This document shows positions 55,830-63,661 of a stretch of DNA of 64,000 nucleotides, piece after piece. Numbering within the stretch: position 1 is the stretch's first letter; each line of letters begins with the position of its first letter. Source of the DNA: Pseudomonadota bacterium (GTDB lineage Bacteria > Desulfobacterota > Binatia > Binatales > Binataceae). The DNA is taken from NCBI GenBank assembly GCA_021323675.1, contig JAJPKP010000040.1, forward strand, positions 1-64,000, in the 5' to 3' direction. The position numbers were made by a program, and so were the translations under genes. The notes beneath the pieces were generated by a model. That model did no database searches. It worked only from the letters and a program-made list of their open reading frames with translations, and was not told where the DNA came from.

Positions 55830-56638
55830 GCGCGGCGGCCCACAATCTCATATGGGCGTGGGACTTCGATCCGTCAATCGTGGCCGGATGCGCCGCGCTG
55901 CTCGGCGTTTACGCGATAGCGCATCGCCGCGATTTCTCGCGCGCCGGATGGTTCGTTGCCGGCGTCGTCGCGATGTTTCTGGCGCTGGTTTCGCCGCTGG
56001 ATGCGCTCGCGGATACCTATCTGTTCAGCGCCCACATGCTTCAGCATCTGATTCTCGTCCTGGTTGTGCCGCCACTGATGATTCTGGGCATCTCGCCGCG
56101 GTTCGCCCGTATCGTGCTGGATGTGCCCGCGTTTGCGCGTCTGGAACGCATCCTCGGCAATGGAATCGTCGCGTGGGCAGTCGGGATGGCGACATTGTGG
56201 GTTTGGCACGCGCCTTACCTGTACAACGCGACCCTGGCCGACGAGGACATCCACATTTTCGAGCATCTTTGCTTTCTCGTGAGCGCCACGATCTTCTGGT
56301 GGCCGATACTTGCGCCTCTCGAACGGTCGCGGCTCTCGCCGATGCACGCGGTCATCTACCTGGCGACGGCGGCGGTCGCGAACAGTGTGCTTGCCATCCT
56401 GCTGACCTTCGCCCGGCCGGGTCTCTACCCGGCATACCTGGATCCGCCGGATCCGCTGAAGATTCTGCCGATGGTTCGGGGAGGATGGGGCCTCACGCCC
56501 GCGCTCGACCAGCAACTGGGCGGATTGTTGATGTGGATTCCGGGCGGGATGGTCTTCCTTGGCGCGGTCGTGTGGGTGATCGCGAGATGGTACGCATCGG
56601 CCGAAGACAACGGTCTGCGAATTGCGGCGGTGCACTGA
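55826..56638 (+). CDS. ctaG: Cytochrome c oxidase assembly protein, CtaG (caa3 type)
   Basis: A membrane protein of 270 residues with seven helices. Signatures of the Caa3_CtaG family are FSAHMLQHLILVLVVPPLMILG, LWVWHAPYLYNATL, HIFEHLCFLVSATIFWWPIL and QQLGGLLMWIPGG. Histidines in MLQH, WHAP and EHL may hold copper. It is needed for copper-centre assembly of caa3 oxidase in Bacillus. The start is ATG 55826; the longer frame lies inside ctaE. Confidence 0.9.
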   Translation: MSAAAHNLIWAWDFDPSIVAGCAALLGVYAIAHRRDFSRAGWFVAGVVAMFLALVSPLDALADTYLFSAHMLQHLILVLVVPPLMILGISPRFARIVLDVPAFARLERILGNGIVAWAVGMATLWVWHAPYLYNATLADEDIHIFEHLCFLVSATIFWWPILAPLERSRLSPMHAVIYLATAAVANSVLAILLTFARPGLYPAYLDPPDPLKILPMVRGGWGLTPALDQQLGGLLMWIPGGMVFLGAVVWVIARWYASAEDNGLRIAAVH

Positions 56639-56656
56639 CGAAGCGAGAGAAGATCG

Positions 56657-56878
56657 ATGGCTGATCAGAACACGAACGCATCGCGGATAGCCGAAGGATG
56701 GGCGGTTCCGCAGCCCGAGCGGCCCCCCGCGCCGACATATCAGCCCGCAGTGATGGCGCTGGGCACCTCGTTCATCCTTTTCGGACTGGTCACGTCTTAC
56801 GCGTTTTGCGCGGCAGGAGGGGTGCTGTTCGCAATCTCACTGGTTAACTGGATTGGAGAACTTGTGCATGGCGACTGA
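56657..56878 (+). CDS. Small membrane protein of the oxidase operon
   Basis: A protein of 73 residues with a P-rich N-terminal third and two membrane helices (about 32-50 and 52-66). It starts 18 bases after ctaG and overlaps the Rieske gene by 11 bases. By position and size it could be a small oxidase subunit (subunit IV-like), but no family is recognised. Confidence 0.65.
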   Translation: MADQNTNASRIAEGWAVPQPERPPAPTYQPAVMALGTSFILFGLVTSYAFCAAGGVLFAISLVNWIGELVHGD

Positions 56879-57383
56879 GACTGCGCAGAGCCGTGGAGAG
56901 GCGCTGAGTCCCGAGCGCCGCGTTTTTATCACCAAGGTTAGCCTGGCCCTGATGGGGCTGGCGTCGCTGCTCGTCGCGGTCCCCATCATCGGATTCATAA
57001 TCGGCCCCCTGGTGCGACGGTTTCCACCGAGATGGCGCCCGGTAGGCAGTGTTGACAGCTTCAAGATTGGCGAAACGGTCAAAGTGGATTTCCGCGATCC
57101 ATCGCCGCTCGCGTGGGCCGGCGTCACGGCGGAGACGGCCGCGTGGCTGCGGCGCACCAGCGAAGACAAGTTCGTCGCGTTCGCGATGAACTGCACGCAT
57201 CTCGGATGCCCCGTGCGATGGCTGCAGGAAGCCGACCTGTTCATGTGTCCTTGTCATGGCGGTGTTTACTATCCGGACGGTCGGGTAGCCGGCGGTCCGC
57301 CGCCGCGCCCGCTGTTTAGATATCCGGTGCGCGTGCACAACGGGCAAGTCGAAATCAGGACCAGCGCCATACCCATCGGCTGA
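56868..57383 (+). CDS. Rieske iron-sulfur protein
   Basis: A protein of 171 residues: one N-terminal membrane anchor (about 24-47) and a Rieske domain. The [2Fe-2S] ligands are C109 and H111 in CTHLGC and C127 and H130 in CPCHGG, with C114 and C129 able to form the disulfide. VYYPDGRVAGGPPPRPL follows as in quinol-oxidising complexes. It overlaps the preceding small gene; ATG 56868 follows GGAGA. Works with the downstream cytochrome b-c protein. Confidence 0.95.
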   Translation: MATETAQSRGEALSPERRVFITKVSLALMGLASLLVAVPIIGFIIGPLVRRFPPRWRPVGSVDSFKIGETVKVDFRDPSPLAWAGVTAETAAWLRRTSEDKFVAFAMNCTHLGCPVRWLQEADLFMCPCHGGVYYPDGRVAGGPPPRPLFRYPVRVHNGQVEIRTSAIPIG

Positions 57384-57406
57384 GCGCGGGAAGACGGGGA
57401 ACGTCG

Positions 57407-58810
57407 GTGAAAAATCTGCTCAAGAGCCTGATCGACGCGTTCGAAGAGCGCACCGGCCTGCTCAAGATAATGGCCGACCTCGCCGAGCATCCCGTGCCGC
57501 CGGATACGGGATGGTGGTACGTGTTCGGCAGCGCCACGCTGGTAGCGTTCATTATCCAGGTGGTGACCGGAATCGCGCTGGCTACCGCCTACGTGTCGTC
57601 ATCGGGCAACGCTTACGACTCGCTCCAGTTCATCACGACCGAAGCGCTGATGGGGAATCTGCTGCGCGGCATGCACTACTTCGGCGCATCCGCGATGGTC
57701 CTGTTGGTGGGGATCCACATGGGCCAGGTCTTTTTGATGGGATGTTACAAGTACCCGCGCGAGTTCAACTGGGTCACGGGCGTGGTGCTGCTGTTCCTGA
57801 CGCTGGCGATGGGATTTACGGGACAGCTTCTCAGATGGGATCAGAACGCGGTGTGGTCGGTTGTGGTGGGCGCGGAGCAAGCGGGCAGGACGCCGATAAT
57901 CGGCGATATGCTCGCGCGCTTTTTACTCGCGGGTAAGACCATCGGCGGTGCGACGCTGTCGAGGTTCTTCGCCTTCCACGTATTCTTTATTCCCGCGATC
58001 ATTTTCGGCTTTATCGGCATCCATCTGTTCCTGGTTCTGCACGACGGAATTTCCGAGCCGCCGGTCGCGGGCGAGCCGGTCGATCCGGCAACCTATCGGC
58101 AAAAGTACGAGAAGATTATCAACGAGCGGGGCGTTCCGTTCTGGCCCGATGCGGCGTGGCGCGATGTCGTATTCTGCGTAGCGGTTGTAGCGGCAATCTT
58201 TCTGCTCGCCTTAATCTTCGGTCCGCCCAAGCTTGACAATCCTCCCAACCCGAGTCTTCTTGCGAGAGACCCGGCGCCAGACTGGTACCTGCTCTGGTAC
58301 TTCGCGCTGCTCGCGCTTATCCCGCACAAGCTCACCACGCCGGTCATCCTGCTCGCGCCGCTTACCGGAGTAATCGTCCTGTTGCTGGTGCCGATTGTCT
58401 CCAACAAGGGCGAACGCCATCCGCGCTATCGTCCATGGGCGGTCGCTTCGGTCATCATCATCGTGATGATGATCGGCACGCTGTGGGTGGAGGCGGAGCG
58501 CGAGCCGTGGTCGCCCGATTTCGAGGCTCGCCCGCTGCCGATCGCGGTGGTTGGAACGAACATAGGTCCGGTGGTGGATGGAGCGAAACTGTTCCACGAA
58601 AAGGGATGCGAGTTTTGCCACGAAGTCAGCGGCTATGGGGGCCATCGCGGCCCCAGCCTGACGTGGGTTGGCGACAGACTGACGCGCGCGGACCTGACCG
58701 TGCGCATCATGAACGGCGGCTACAATATGCCGGCATTCGCCGGATTGCTGACCGAAGACCAACTCGGCGACCTGGTTGCTTTTCTCGAATCGCGCCGCAA
58801 AGAGAGATAA
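57407..58810 (+). CDS. Cytochrome b fused to a C-terminal cytochrome c domain
   Basis: A protein of 467 residues. The N-terminal four-helix part has the haem b ligands (MHYFGAS...GIHMGQ and FHVFFIP...GIHLF). The subunit IV-like part has the Qo motif PDWYLLWYF. The last 80 residues are a mono-haem cytochrome c (CEFCH at 401-405, Met in NMPAF). Cytochrome b, subunit IV and cytochrome c are thus one chain. The start is GTG 57407. With the Rieske protein it makes a quinol-cytochrome c reductase next to the oxidase genes. Confidence 0.93.
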   Translation: MKNLLKSLIDAFEERTGLLKIMADLAEHPVPPDTGWWYVFGSATLVAFIIQVVTGIALATAYVSSSGNAYDSLQFITTEALMGNLLRGMHYFGASAMVLLVGIHMGQVFLMGCYKYPREFNWVTGVVLLFLTLAMGFTGQLLRWDQNAVWSVVVGAEQAGRTPIIGDMLARFLLAGKTIGGATLSRFFAFHVFFIPAIIFGFIGIHLFLVLHDGISEPPVAGEPVDPATYRQKYEKIINERGVPFWPDAAWRDVVFCVAVVAAIFLLALIFGPPKLDNPPNPSLLARDPAPDWYLLWYFALLALIPHKLTTPVILLAPLTGVIVLLLVPIVSNKGERHPRYRPWAVASVIIIVMMIGTLWVEAEREPWSPDFEARPLPIAVVGTNIGPVVDGAKLFHEKGCEFCHEVSGYGGHRGPSLTWVGDRLTRADLTVRIMNGGYNMPAFAGLLTEDQLGDLVAFLESRRKER

Positions 58811-58818
58811 GTAAGCGC

Positions 58819-59634
58819 CTACTTGTCTCGCGACCCGTACGACACCGCGAGCCCCGCGCGCGCATCGGACTGGATGCCGTACTGCGGAATCGGATAGCGA
58901 AGTCCGTTCGCTGCCAGACGTTTCATTCCTTCTATCGTTTTGGGCAGGAAGTGCGGGGGAATCGCCATCAGCATCTCGTCGTCCAACACGCCACCGTAAC
59001 GGCGCTCGGCGTAGCAGGGAATCGAAAGGCTGGGCTCGCCGGTTTTTAGCGCGCGTCCCCATGAATCGGCGCAGGCGGACTCGCCGACCACTCCCCATTG
59101 GAATTTCCGATAGCCCGACCATTGGAGGCCATTGATGAAGATGATCATCTGCCCGGGCGTGCCGTAGATGAGGCAGATATCGGGCGGATTGAGGCGACCC
59201 GAGGTAAGCGGCGACACCGCCATCGCCGTGTAGCGTCCGTGGGGAACGGTATCCATCGCATGCTGATGCGCGGAGGAATCCTCGCGCGTCGAATACCAGA
59301 CACCCGCCATCGACTTGCCCGACAGCCATTCCTCATCGCGCGGGTAAAGTCCGATGACGGCGCCGCACTGCGCGCCGACGAGGTCTTTCATCGTGATTCC
59401 GACGGTCCATCCGAGACGCGCAGCCTGCGCCACGATCTGGTCGGTCGTATGGGTCGCCTTGGGCCGTCGAATCCTGGGAATCGCTTCCATCTCTTCGACG
59501 GTGCGGAAAAGTTTCATCCCGATAGGCGTGGTACGCAGCCGGAGCAGCTTGTTGAGGTCTTCGACAATCGCGGTCCAGTCGTAGGTGGTTTGCGCGGTTT
59601 GGGTTTGGATGCTTGAATCTTTTTCGCTCGACAT
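58819..59634 (-). CDS. DUF169 family protein
   Basis: A protein of 271 residues matching DUF169: LNKLLRLRTTPIGMKLFRTVEEM, then DQIVAQAARLGWTVGITMKDLVGAQCGAVIGL, ICLIYGTPGQMIIFINGLQW, ESACADSWGRAL and LSIPCYAERRYGGVLDDEMLMAIP. Conserved cysteines (AQCGA, SACAD, IPCYAER) recur in the family. Its function is unknown. It converges with the cytochrome b-c gene, eight bases apart. Confidence 0.87.
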   Translation of the reverse strand: MSSEKDSSIQTQTAQTTYDWTAIVEDLNKLLRLRTTPIGMKLFRTVEEMEAIPRIRRPKATHTTDQIVAQAARLGWTVGITMKDLVGAQCGAVIGLYPRDEEWLSGKSMAGVWYSTREDSSAHQHAMDTVPHGRYTAMAVSPLTSGRLNPPDICLIYGTPGQMIIFINGLQWSGYRKFQWGVVGESACADSWGRALKTGEPSLSIPCYAERRYGGVLDDEMLMAIPPHFLPKTIEGMKRLAANGLRYPIPQYGIQSDARAGLAVSYGSRDK

Positions 59635-59802
59635 CGCCCGTTACCTCCGCCGAATCTTCGGCCGCTTCGAGAGCGGATATATCGCACCGCATCGAGAAGC
59701 TCCAGTTTGAGCGGAGAGGGCGGATTTTGAGCGCTTCAATTGATGCGTCTGAGCGGGCATGATAGTTATGCTCGCTCCGAAAAGCGGCAACCCGCACACG
59801 GG

Positions 59803-59878
59803 GGCGGCGTACCCAAGTGGCTAAGGGAGAGGTCTGCAAAACCTCCATTCTCCGGTTCGAATCCGGACGCCGCCTCCA
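59803..59878 (+). tRNA. tRNA-Cys (GCA)
   Basis: A complete cloverleaf: acceptor stem GGCGGCG/CGCCGCC, anticodon stem GAGGT/ACCTC with loop CTGCAAA (anticodon GCA), T-loop TTCGAAT, discriminator T (typical of Cys) and an encoded CCA (59876-59878). Confidence 0.96.
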
Positions 59879-59953
59879 ATAACACATCCGGAAACGGAAA
59901 CTCGTCCTTGCGCGACCGAGCGCATTCGCGGTGCGTCCCCGTTTGCGCTGTGG

Positions 59954-60787
59954 TCAGAGCGGCCACTCGCGCTGGTAGAAGGCGATCAATTCGCTTTCCA
60001 CTCGAGGTGGAAACTCCAGCTTGTAGCGGTGGAATGCGGCCCGGGCGAGGCGGCAGAGTTCGCGGAATATCTCGATATGGGTGTCGCGCATCGCTGCGCG
60101 ATCGCCAGCCTCAACGGCTGCCACGATACGATCGATCAACGCCGCGTACACGCGATATTCGTGATCGTGCAGCATCCTTGCGCGCGTGAACATGTTGCGA
60201 TGGAAGGTGCGCGGGTCCCGCTCCAGCAACATCAACGGCACGATTCCGGTCTCGACCAGCAGGATCTCTCCGTAGAGAAACGTCTGGAGTTGTCCGCGCG
60301 CGAGCAGACGCACCGGCCAGGTCCCGCCCTGCAGAAAGCCAAGGAGGTTGTATTCAAGCGCAGGCGCGACTGCGGCCTCGCCGATCGACGGGTCCAGTTT
60401 TAGCTGCCGAAAGAGATCGTCAGCGCCCCAGAGGGGTTTCACGGCGATTCGGCGCGGCGATTGGATAGCGCTTTCCCGTTCGTAGAAGACATCGAGCTTG
60501 CTTGGTCCATCGATGAGGAATGCAAGGGCGAATGTTCCGCGGATGTCGGTCGCGGCCAGTGCCGGTGCGACCTCTTCGATTATCTCGCGTCTCCGAGCCC
60601 ATACCTCGTCCCACGCGTGGTCCGCGATGCAGAGATGGAGGTCGATATCCGAATATGCGTCGGCTGAGCCATCCGCCAGGCTCCCCTCGAGCCAGCCGGC
60701 CGGAAATCGCGGGTCAGGCGAGAAGTTCGTGACGAGCCGTTGAATAAGCGCCGTCCGGCGGGCGGCGAATGGAGCTTCTTCTGGAAT
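59954..60787 (-). CDS. Nucleotidyltransferase-domain protein with apparent ATT start
   Basis: A frame of 277 residues. The N-terminal domain has the Pol-beta-type nucleotidyltransferase signature G35-S36...S46-D47-I48-D49, with the third carboxylate D99 in KLDVFY. The C-terminal helical half (from about 116) resembles that of aminoglycoside-type transferases. The only conventional start in frame is GTG 60442 at codon 116, which would remove the active site. The frame is open back to a TAA 24 bases before an ATT, and a perfect AGGAGG (60797-60802) lies nine bases before that ATT (60787). I therefore place the start at ATT. A frameshift or sequencing error upstream is the alternative. Confidence 0.7.
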   Translation of the reverse strand: MPEEAPFAARRTALIQRLVTNFSPDPRFPAGWLEGSLADGSADAYSDIDLHLCIADHAWDEVWARRREIIEEVAPALAATDIRGTFALAFLIDGPSKLDVFYERESAIQSPRRIAVKPLWGADDLFRQLKLDPSIGEAAVAPALEYNLLGFLQGGTWPVRLLARGQLQTFLYGEILLVETGIVPLMLLERDPRTFHRNMFTRARMLHDHEYRVYAALIDRIVAAVEAGDRAAMRDTHIEIFRELCRLARAAFHRYKLEFPPRVESELIAFYQREWPL

Positions 60788-60796
60788 AGACCTAAG

Positions 60797-60802
60797 CCTC
60801 CT
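60797..60802 (-). promoter_or_regulatory. Ribosome-binding site AGGAGG that supports an ATT start
   Basis: A perfect anti-16S match nine bases before ATT 60787. It is the only strong site in the region, and no ATG, GTG or TTG in this frame follows it until codon 116. Confidence 0.6.
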
Positions 60803-60820
60803 GCGTTGATGTTACGCCGT

Positions 60821-61252
60821 CTACTGAGGCTTCACGGAAAGAGTCACCTGGCAATCCTCGCCCGACTCAGCTCCGTAACACAGGTGCGAGATCACTCCGG
60901 GCGAGCGCGATGACTCTTCACCGTAGGTGCACACCCATACGCCGCCTTTGTTGCGGAGCACCACCGCGTAATATTGTCCGGCGGGCAGGGCGCCCGATTG
61001 CGGACTGCGCGTCACCATCCGCGAATCCTTGATCGAAAATCCGTCGTGGGCGGCATTCAGCTCGAATTGCATGAAGAAGATCTGCCATGCGCCGCCGCCC
61101 TTTTGCGAGACTTCATATTGCATCGGACGGCTGTCGGAGAAGACCGGCTTGTCGCGGCAGAGCCAGGGGCGCGGTTCACTGGCGAATGCCGCGGTGCAGG
61201 CGAGGATCGCGCCAGCGAATACGGGGGCCATCAAAATTCGAAACCTTCGCAT
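60821..61252 (-). CDS. Small secreted protein of unknown function
   Basis: A protein of 143 residues with a signal peptide (MRRFRILMAPVFAGAILACTAAFA). The mature part has four cysteines (WLCRD, WVCTYG, HLCYGAESGEDC) that could pair, and ends in a beta-rich QVTLSVKPQ. No family recognised. The start is ATG 61252 behind GGAGGTGGAGCGG; the frame runs further upstream without conservation. Confidence 0.65.
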   Translation of the reverse strand: MRRFRILMAPVFAGAILACTAAFASEPRPWLCRDKPVFSDSRPMQYEVSQKGGGAWQIFFMQFELNAAHDGFSIKDSRMVTRSPQSGALPAGQYYAVVLRNKGGVWVCTYGEESSRSPGVISHLCYGAESGEDCQVTLSVKPQ

Positions 61253-61329
61253 AATTCCGCTCCACCTCCACTGGGCCGACTTAGCGCGAAAATCTTTCCC
61301 ACGTCGGCCCCCGTTCAATGACGGGAAAA

Positions 61330-63264
61330 TCACAAGCGATCGCGCGCGCCTAGCGCCGCGATTTGCCCCACGATTTCGGCAAGATTCGAATCCTTGGGCG
61401 TGAAAACCGCGCGAACTCCGGAGGCGAGGAGTTGTTTGCGATCGGCTTCGGGGATGATGCCGCCCATCACGACTCTCACGTCGGCGGCGCCGCGCTGCTT
61501 GAGCAGTTCCATAGTGTCGTGCGCGATCGTCATATGCGCCCCGGCGAGGCTCGAAATCGCGAGAACATCGGCATCTTCCTGCAGTGCTGTCTCGACCAGT
61601 CGCGCGGGCGTCTGCTTGAAGCCAGCCAGCACTACTTCCATCCCGGCCTCCATGCAGGCGCGGGCGAGAAGTTTCACGGCGTTGATATGCCCGTCGAGTC
61701 CCGCCTTGCCCAACGCGATCTTCAGACGATGCCCGTTCGCCTTGATTGCACCGTGTGGCACCGCCGCACGCGCATCGAGAATCGGGGGCGTGTATCGGCC
61801 GCGGCTGACGCGCTCGAGCGATTCAGTCCACTCGCCGACCGTACCGCCGGCGCGAGCGAGTTCCAGCGTCGGATCCATCAATGACCCGCCCTCCGCGGCC
61901 GCCCGTGCGAGGGTTTCTCGGGCACGTGCAACGGCGGCGTTGTCGCGCTGGGCGCGCCATCGGCCAAGCGCCTGGATGCGTTCGCGTTCGGCGGCTTGTT
62001 GAGCGCCATGATCGTCGGCGAGCGCGGGCGCGGCCGTCAATCCAATCTCGCCAAGGAAGGCGTTCACTCCGACCTGGACAATTTCGCCTGACTCGATTTT
62101 CCTCTGGCGGTCCGCGAGCAGGCGGGTCAGTTCGGCGCCGACCAGTTCCAGCGCGCGCGTGTAACCGGCCCCGCGCAGGTTCATTGCTATTTCGCGAGCT
62201 CGCGCGGCGGTTTCGTCCGTCAGCTTCTCGATAACCTTGCTGCCCTCGAAGATGTCGCCGTACCGGGAAATCCCGGTTTCATGCATCAGGACCTGTTGAG
62301 TGCGAAGCGAGAGCGTCTGCTCCGCGGCATCGGGCAGCGATAGCGCCTCGCGAAAGCCCGGGAGCTGAAGCGCGTTGACGCGAGCGCTGGCCGAGATAGT
62401 GACCGGCAACGCCTCGTAGGCGATGCGGATGATATTGACCTCGGGCTGCTGCTCGGTGAGCGAGAGCGACCGCACCTGGCATCCCGCCCGAAAGGCGACG
62501 TCGTCGATGCCGTACTCGGATTTGCAGAGTTCGCGCCACAGCTTGAAATACGCGCGAACCTTGCAGATTTCCGGCACCAGCTCGATTCCGCTGTTGATAA
62601 AGAACGAGATTCGGCGGACTGTCTGCTCGAACGCGGCCGCGGAGAGTTTCCCGCGCAACTCGTCGAGAATGAGCATCGCGTTCCCGAATGCAAAGCCAAT
62701 CTCTTCGGCGGGGCCCGCGCCGCTCTCCATGTAGTGATAGCCGCAGCAGTTGATTGGGTTCCAGTTGGGCACGCGTTCGACCGCGAACCGGATGAGTTCG
62801 GTCGATAACCGAAAGGATATTTCGGGCTGAAAAATCGACGTGCCGCGCGCCACGTACTCCTTCATCAGGTCGTTCTGGGTGGTTCCGCGCAGGTCCGTCC
62901 ACGGCACCCCGTGTTTTTCGGCGACCACCAGGTACAGCGCCAGCAGGAAGGGAGCCGTGGCGTTGATGGTCATCGAGGTATTGATCTCTCCGAGCGGGAT
63001 TCCCTGGAACAGTTCCTCCATGTCTCGCCAGTGGCAGATGGAGACGCCGGCCTTGCCGACCTCGCCTCGGGCGACCGGCGCGTCGGGGTCGTAGCCATTC
63101 TGGGTCGGAAGGTCGAAGGCGATCGACAGTCCGCGCTGTCCCGCTTTTAGGTTTTGATGAAACCGCGCGTTAGCCTGGCGCGCATCGCCGAAGCCGGCGT
63201 ACGTGCGGATGATCCACGGCTCCCGGTCGCGCCGGGATTTTTCCTTGGTTGCCGAATCGCTCAT
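61330..63264 (-). CDS. Adenosylcobalamin-dependent acyl-CoA mutase (methylmalonyl/ethylmalonyl-CoA mutase family)
   Basis: A single-chain mutase of 644 residues: a TIM-barrel substrate domain (PWIIRTYAGFGDARQANARFHQNL, LSIAFDLPTQNGYDPD, NTSMTINATAPFLLALYLVVAE, GTTQNDLMKEY, LTEQQPEVNIIRIAYEAL) and a C-terminal B12 domain (about 517-640). The cobalt-ligand motif is D524-G-H526-I-N-A, so the Gly of DxHxxG is Ala. The barrel motifs read more like ethylmalonyl-CoA mutase than classical Mut. The substrate is not settled. No MeaB/ArgK GTPase or epimerase is in the window. Confidence 0.88.
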   Translation of the reverse strand: MSDSATKEKSRRDREPWIIRTYAGFGDARQANARFHQNLKAGQRGLSIAFDLPTQNGYDPDAPVARGEVGKAGVSICHWRDMEELFQGIPLGEINTSMTINATAPFLLALYLVVAEKHGVPWTDLRGTTQNDLMKEYVARGTSIFQPEISFRLSTELIRFAVERVPNWNPINCCGYHYMESGAGPAEEIGFAFGNAMLILDELRGKLSAAAFEQTVRRISFFINSGIELVPEICKVRAYFKLWRELCKSEYGIDDVAFRAGCQVRSLSLTEQQPEVNIIRIAYEALPVTISASARVNALQLPGFREALSLPDAAEQTLSLRTQQVLMHETGISRYGDIFEGSKVIEKLTDETAARAREIAMNLRGAGYTRALELVGAELTRLLADRQRKIESGEIVQVGVNAFLGEIGLTAAPALADDHGAQQAAERERIQALGRWRAQRDNAAVARARETLARAAAEGGSLMDPTLELARAGGTVGEWTESLERVSRGRYTPPILDARAAVPHGAIKANGHRLKIALGKAGLDGHINAVKLLARACMEAGMEVVLAGFKQTPARLVETALQEDADVLAISSLAGAHMTIAHDTMELLKQRGAADVRVVMGGIIPEADRKQLLASGVRAVFTPKDSNLAEIVGQIAALGARDRL

Positions 63265-63353
63265 CGCGGTGCCTGGTTCCTGGGCGCATCGATGCGCCGG
63301 CTTCCAAGCCTAATTGCGAAGGCTCGCCGATTCCAGCAGAGGGCGGCGGACCG

Positions 63354-63650
63354 CTATTGAGTATCGACGGAAGAACCCACGTCGATGCATCGCGATGCCC
63401 ACGTGGGAACCACCAGCACCATCGAATCGTCGCTTACGAATTGATTGGCGTTGGGATTAGGGTCCACCTGCGCGCGAGCGGCGCGTGCCCTGAACGATTC
63501 GCACTGTGCCCTGGTCCGGAACATCGGCGAACGGCTGCTCCACTTTACCATCGGAGCAGTCGGATCGAACTTTCCGAGGGATTCTGGTGCGGGTGCGACC
63601 ATCATGAACCAACCGGCGACGGCGAGCATCGCGAACTGATGTGCTCTCAT
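63354..63650 (-). CDS. Small secreted protein of unknown function
   Basis: A protein of 98 residues with a signal peptide (MRAHQFAMLAVAGWFMMVAPA). The mature part has two cysteines (AQCESFRARAARAQ and SRCIDVG), a pattern common in short exported proteins of GC-rich bacteria. No known family. It is 90 bases upstream of the mutase gene on the same strand. Confidence 0.6.
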   Translation of the reverse strand: MRAHQFAMLAVAGWFMMVAPAPESLGKFDPTAPMVKWSSRSPMFRTRAQCESFRARAARAQVDPNPNANQFVSDDSMVLVVPTWASRCIDVGSSVDTQ

Positions 63651-63661
63651 ACAACTCCATT

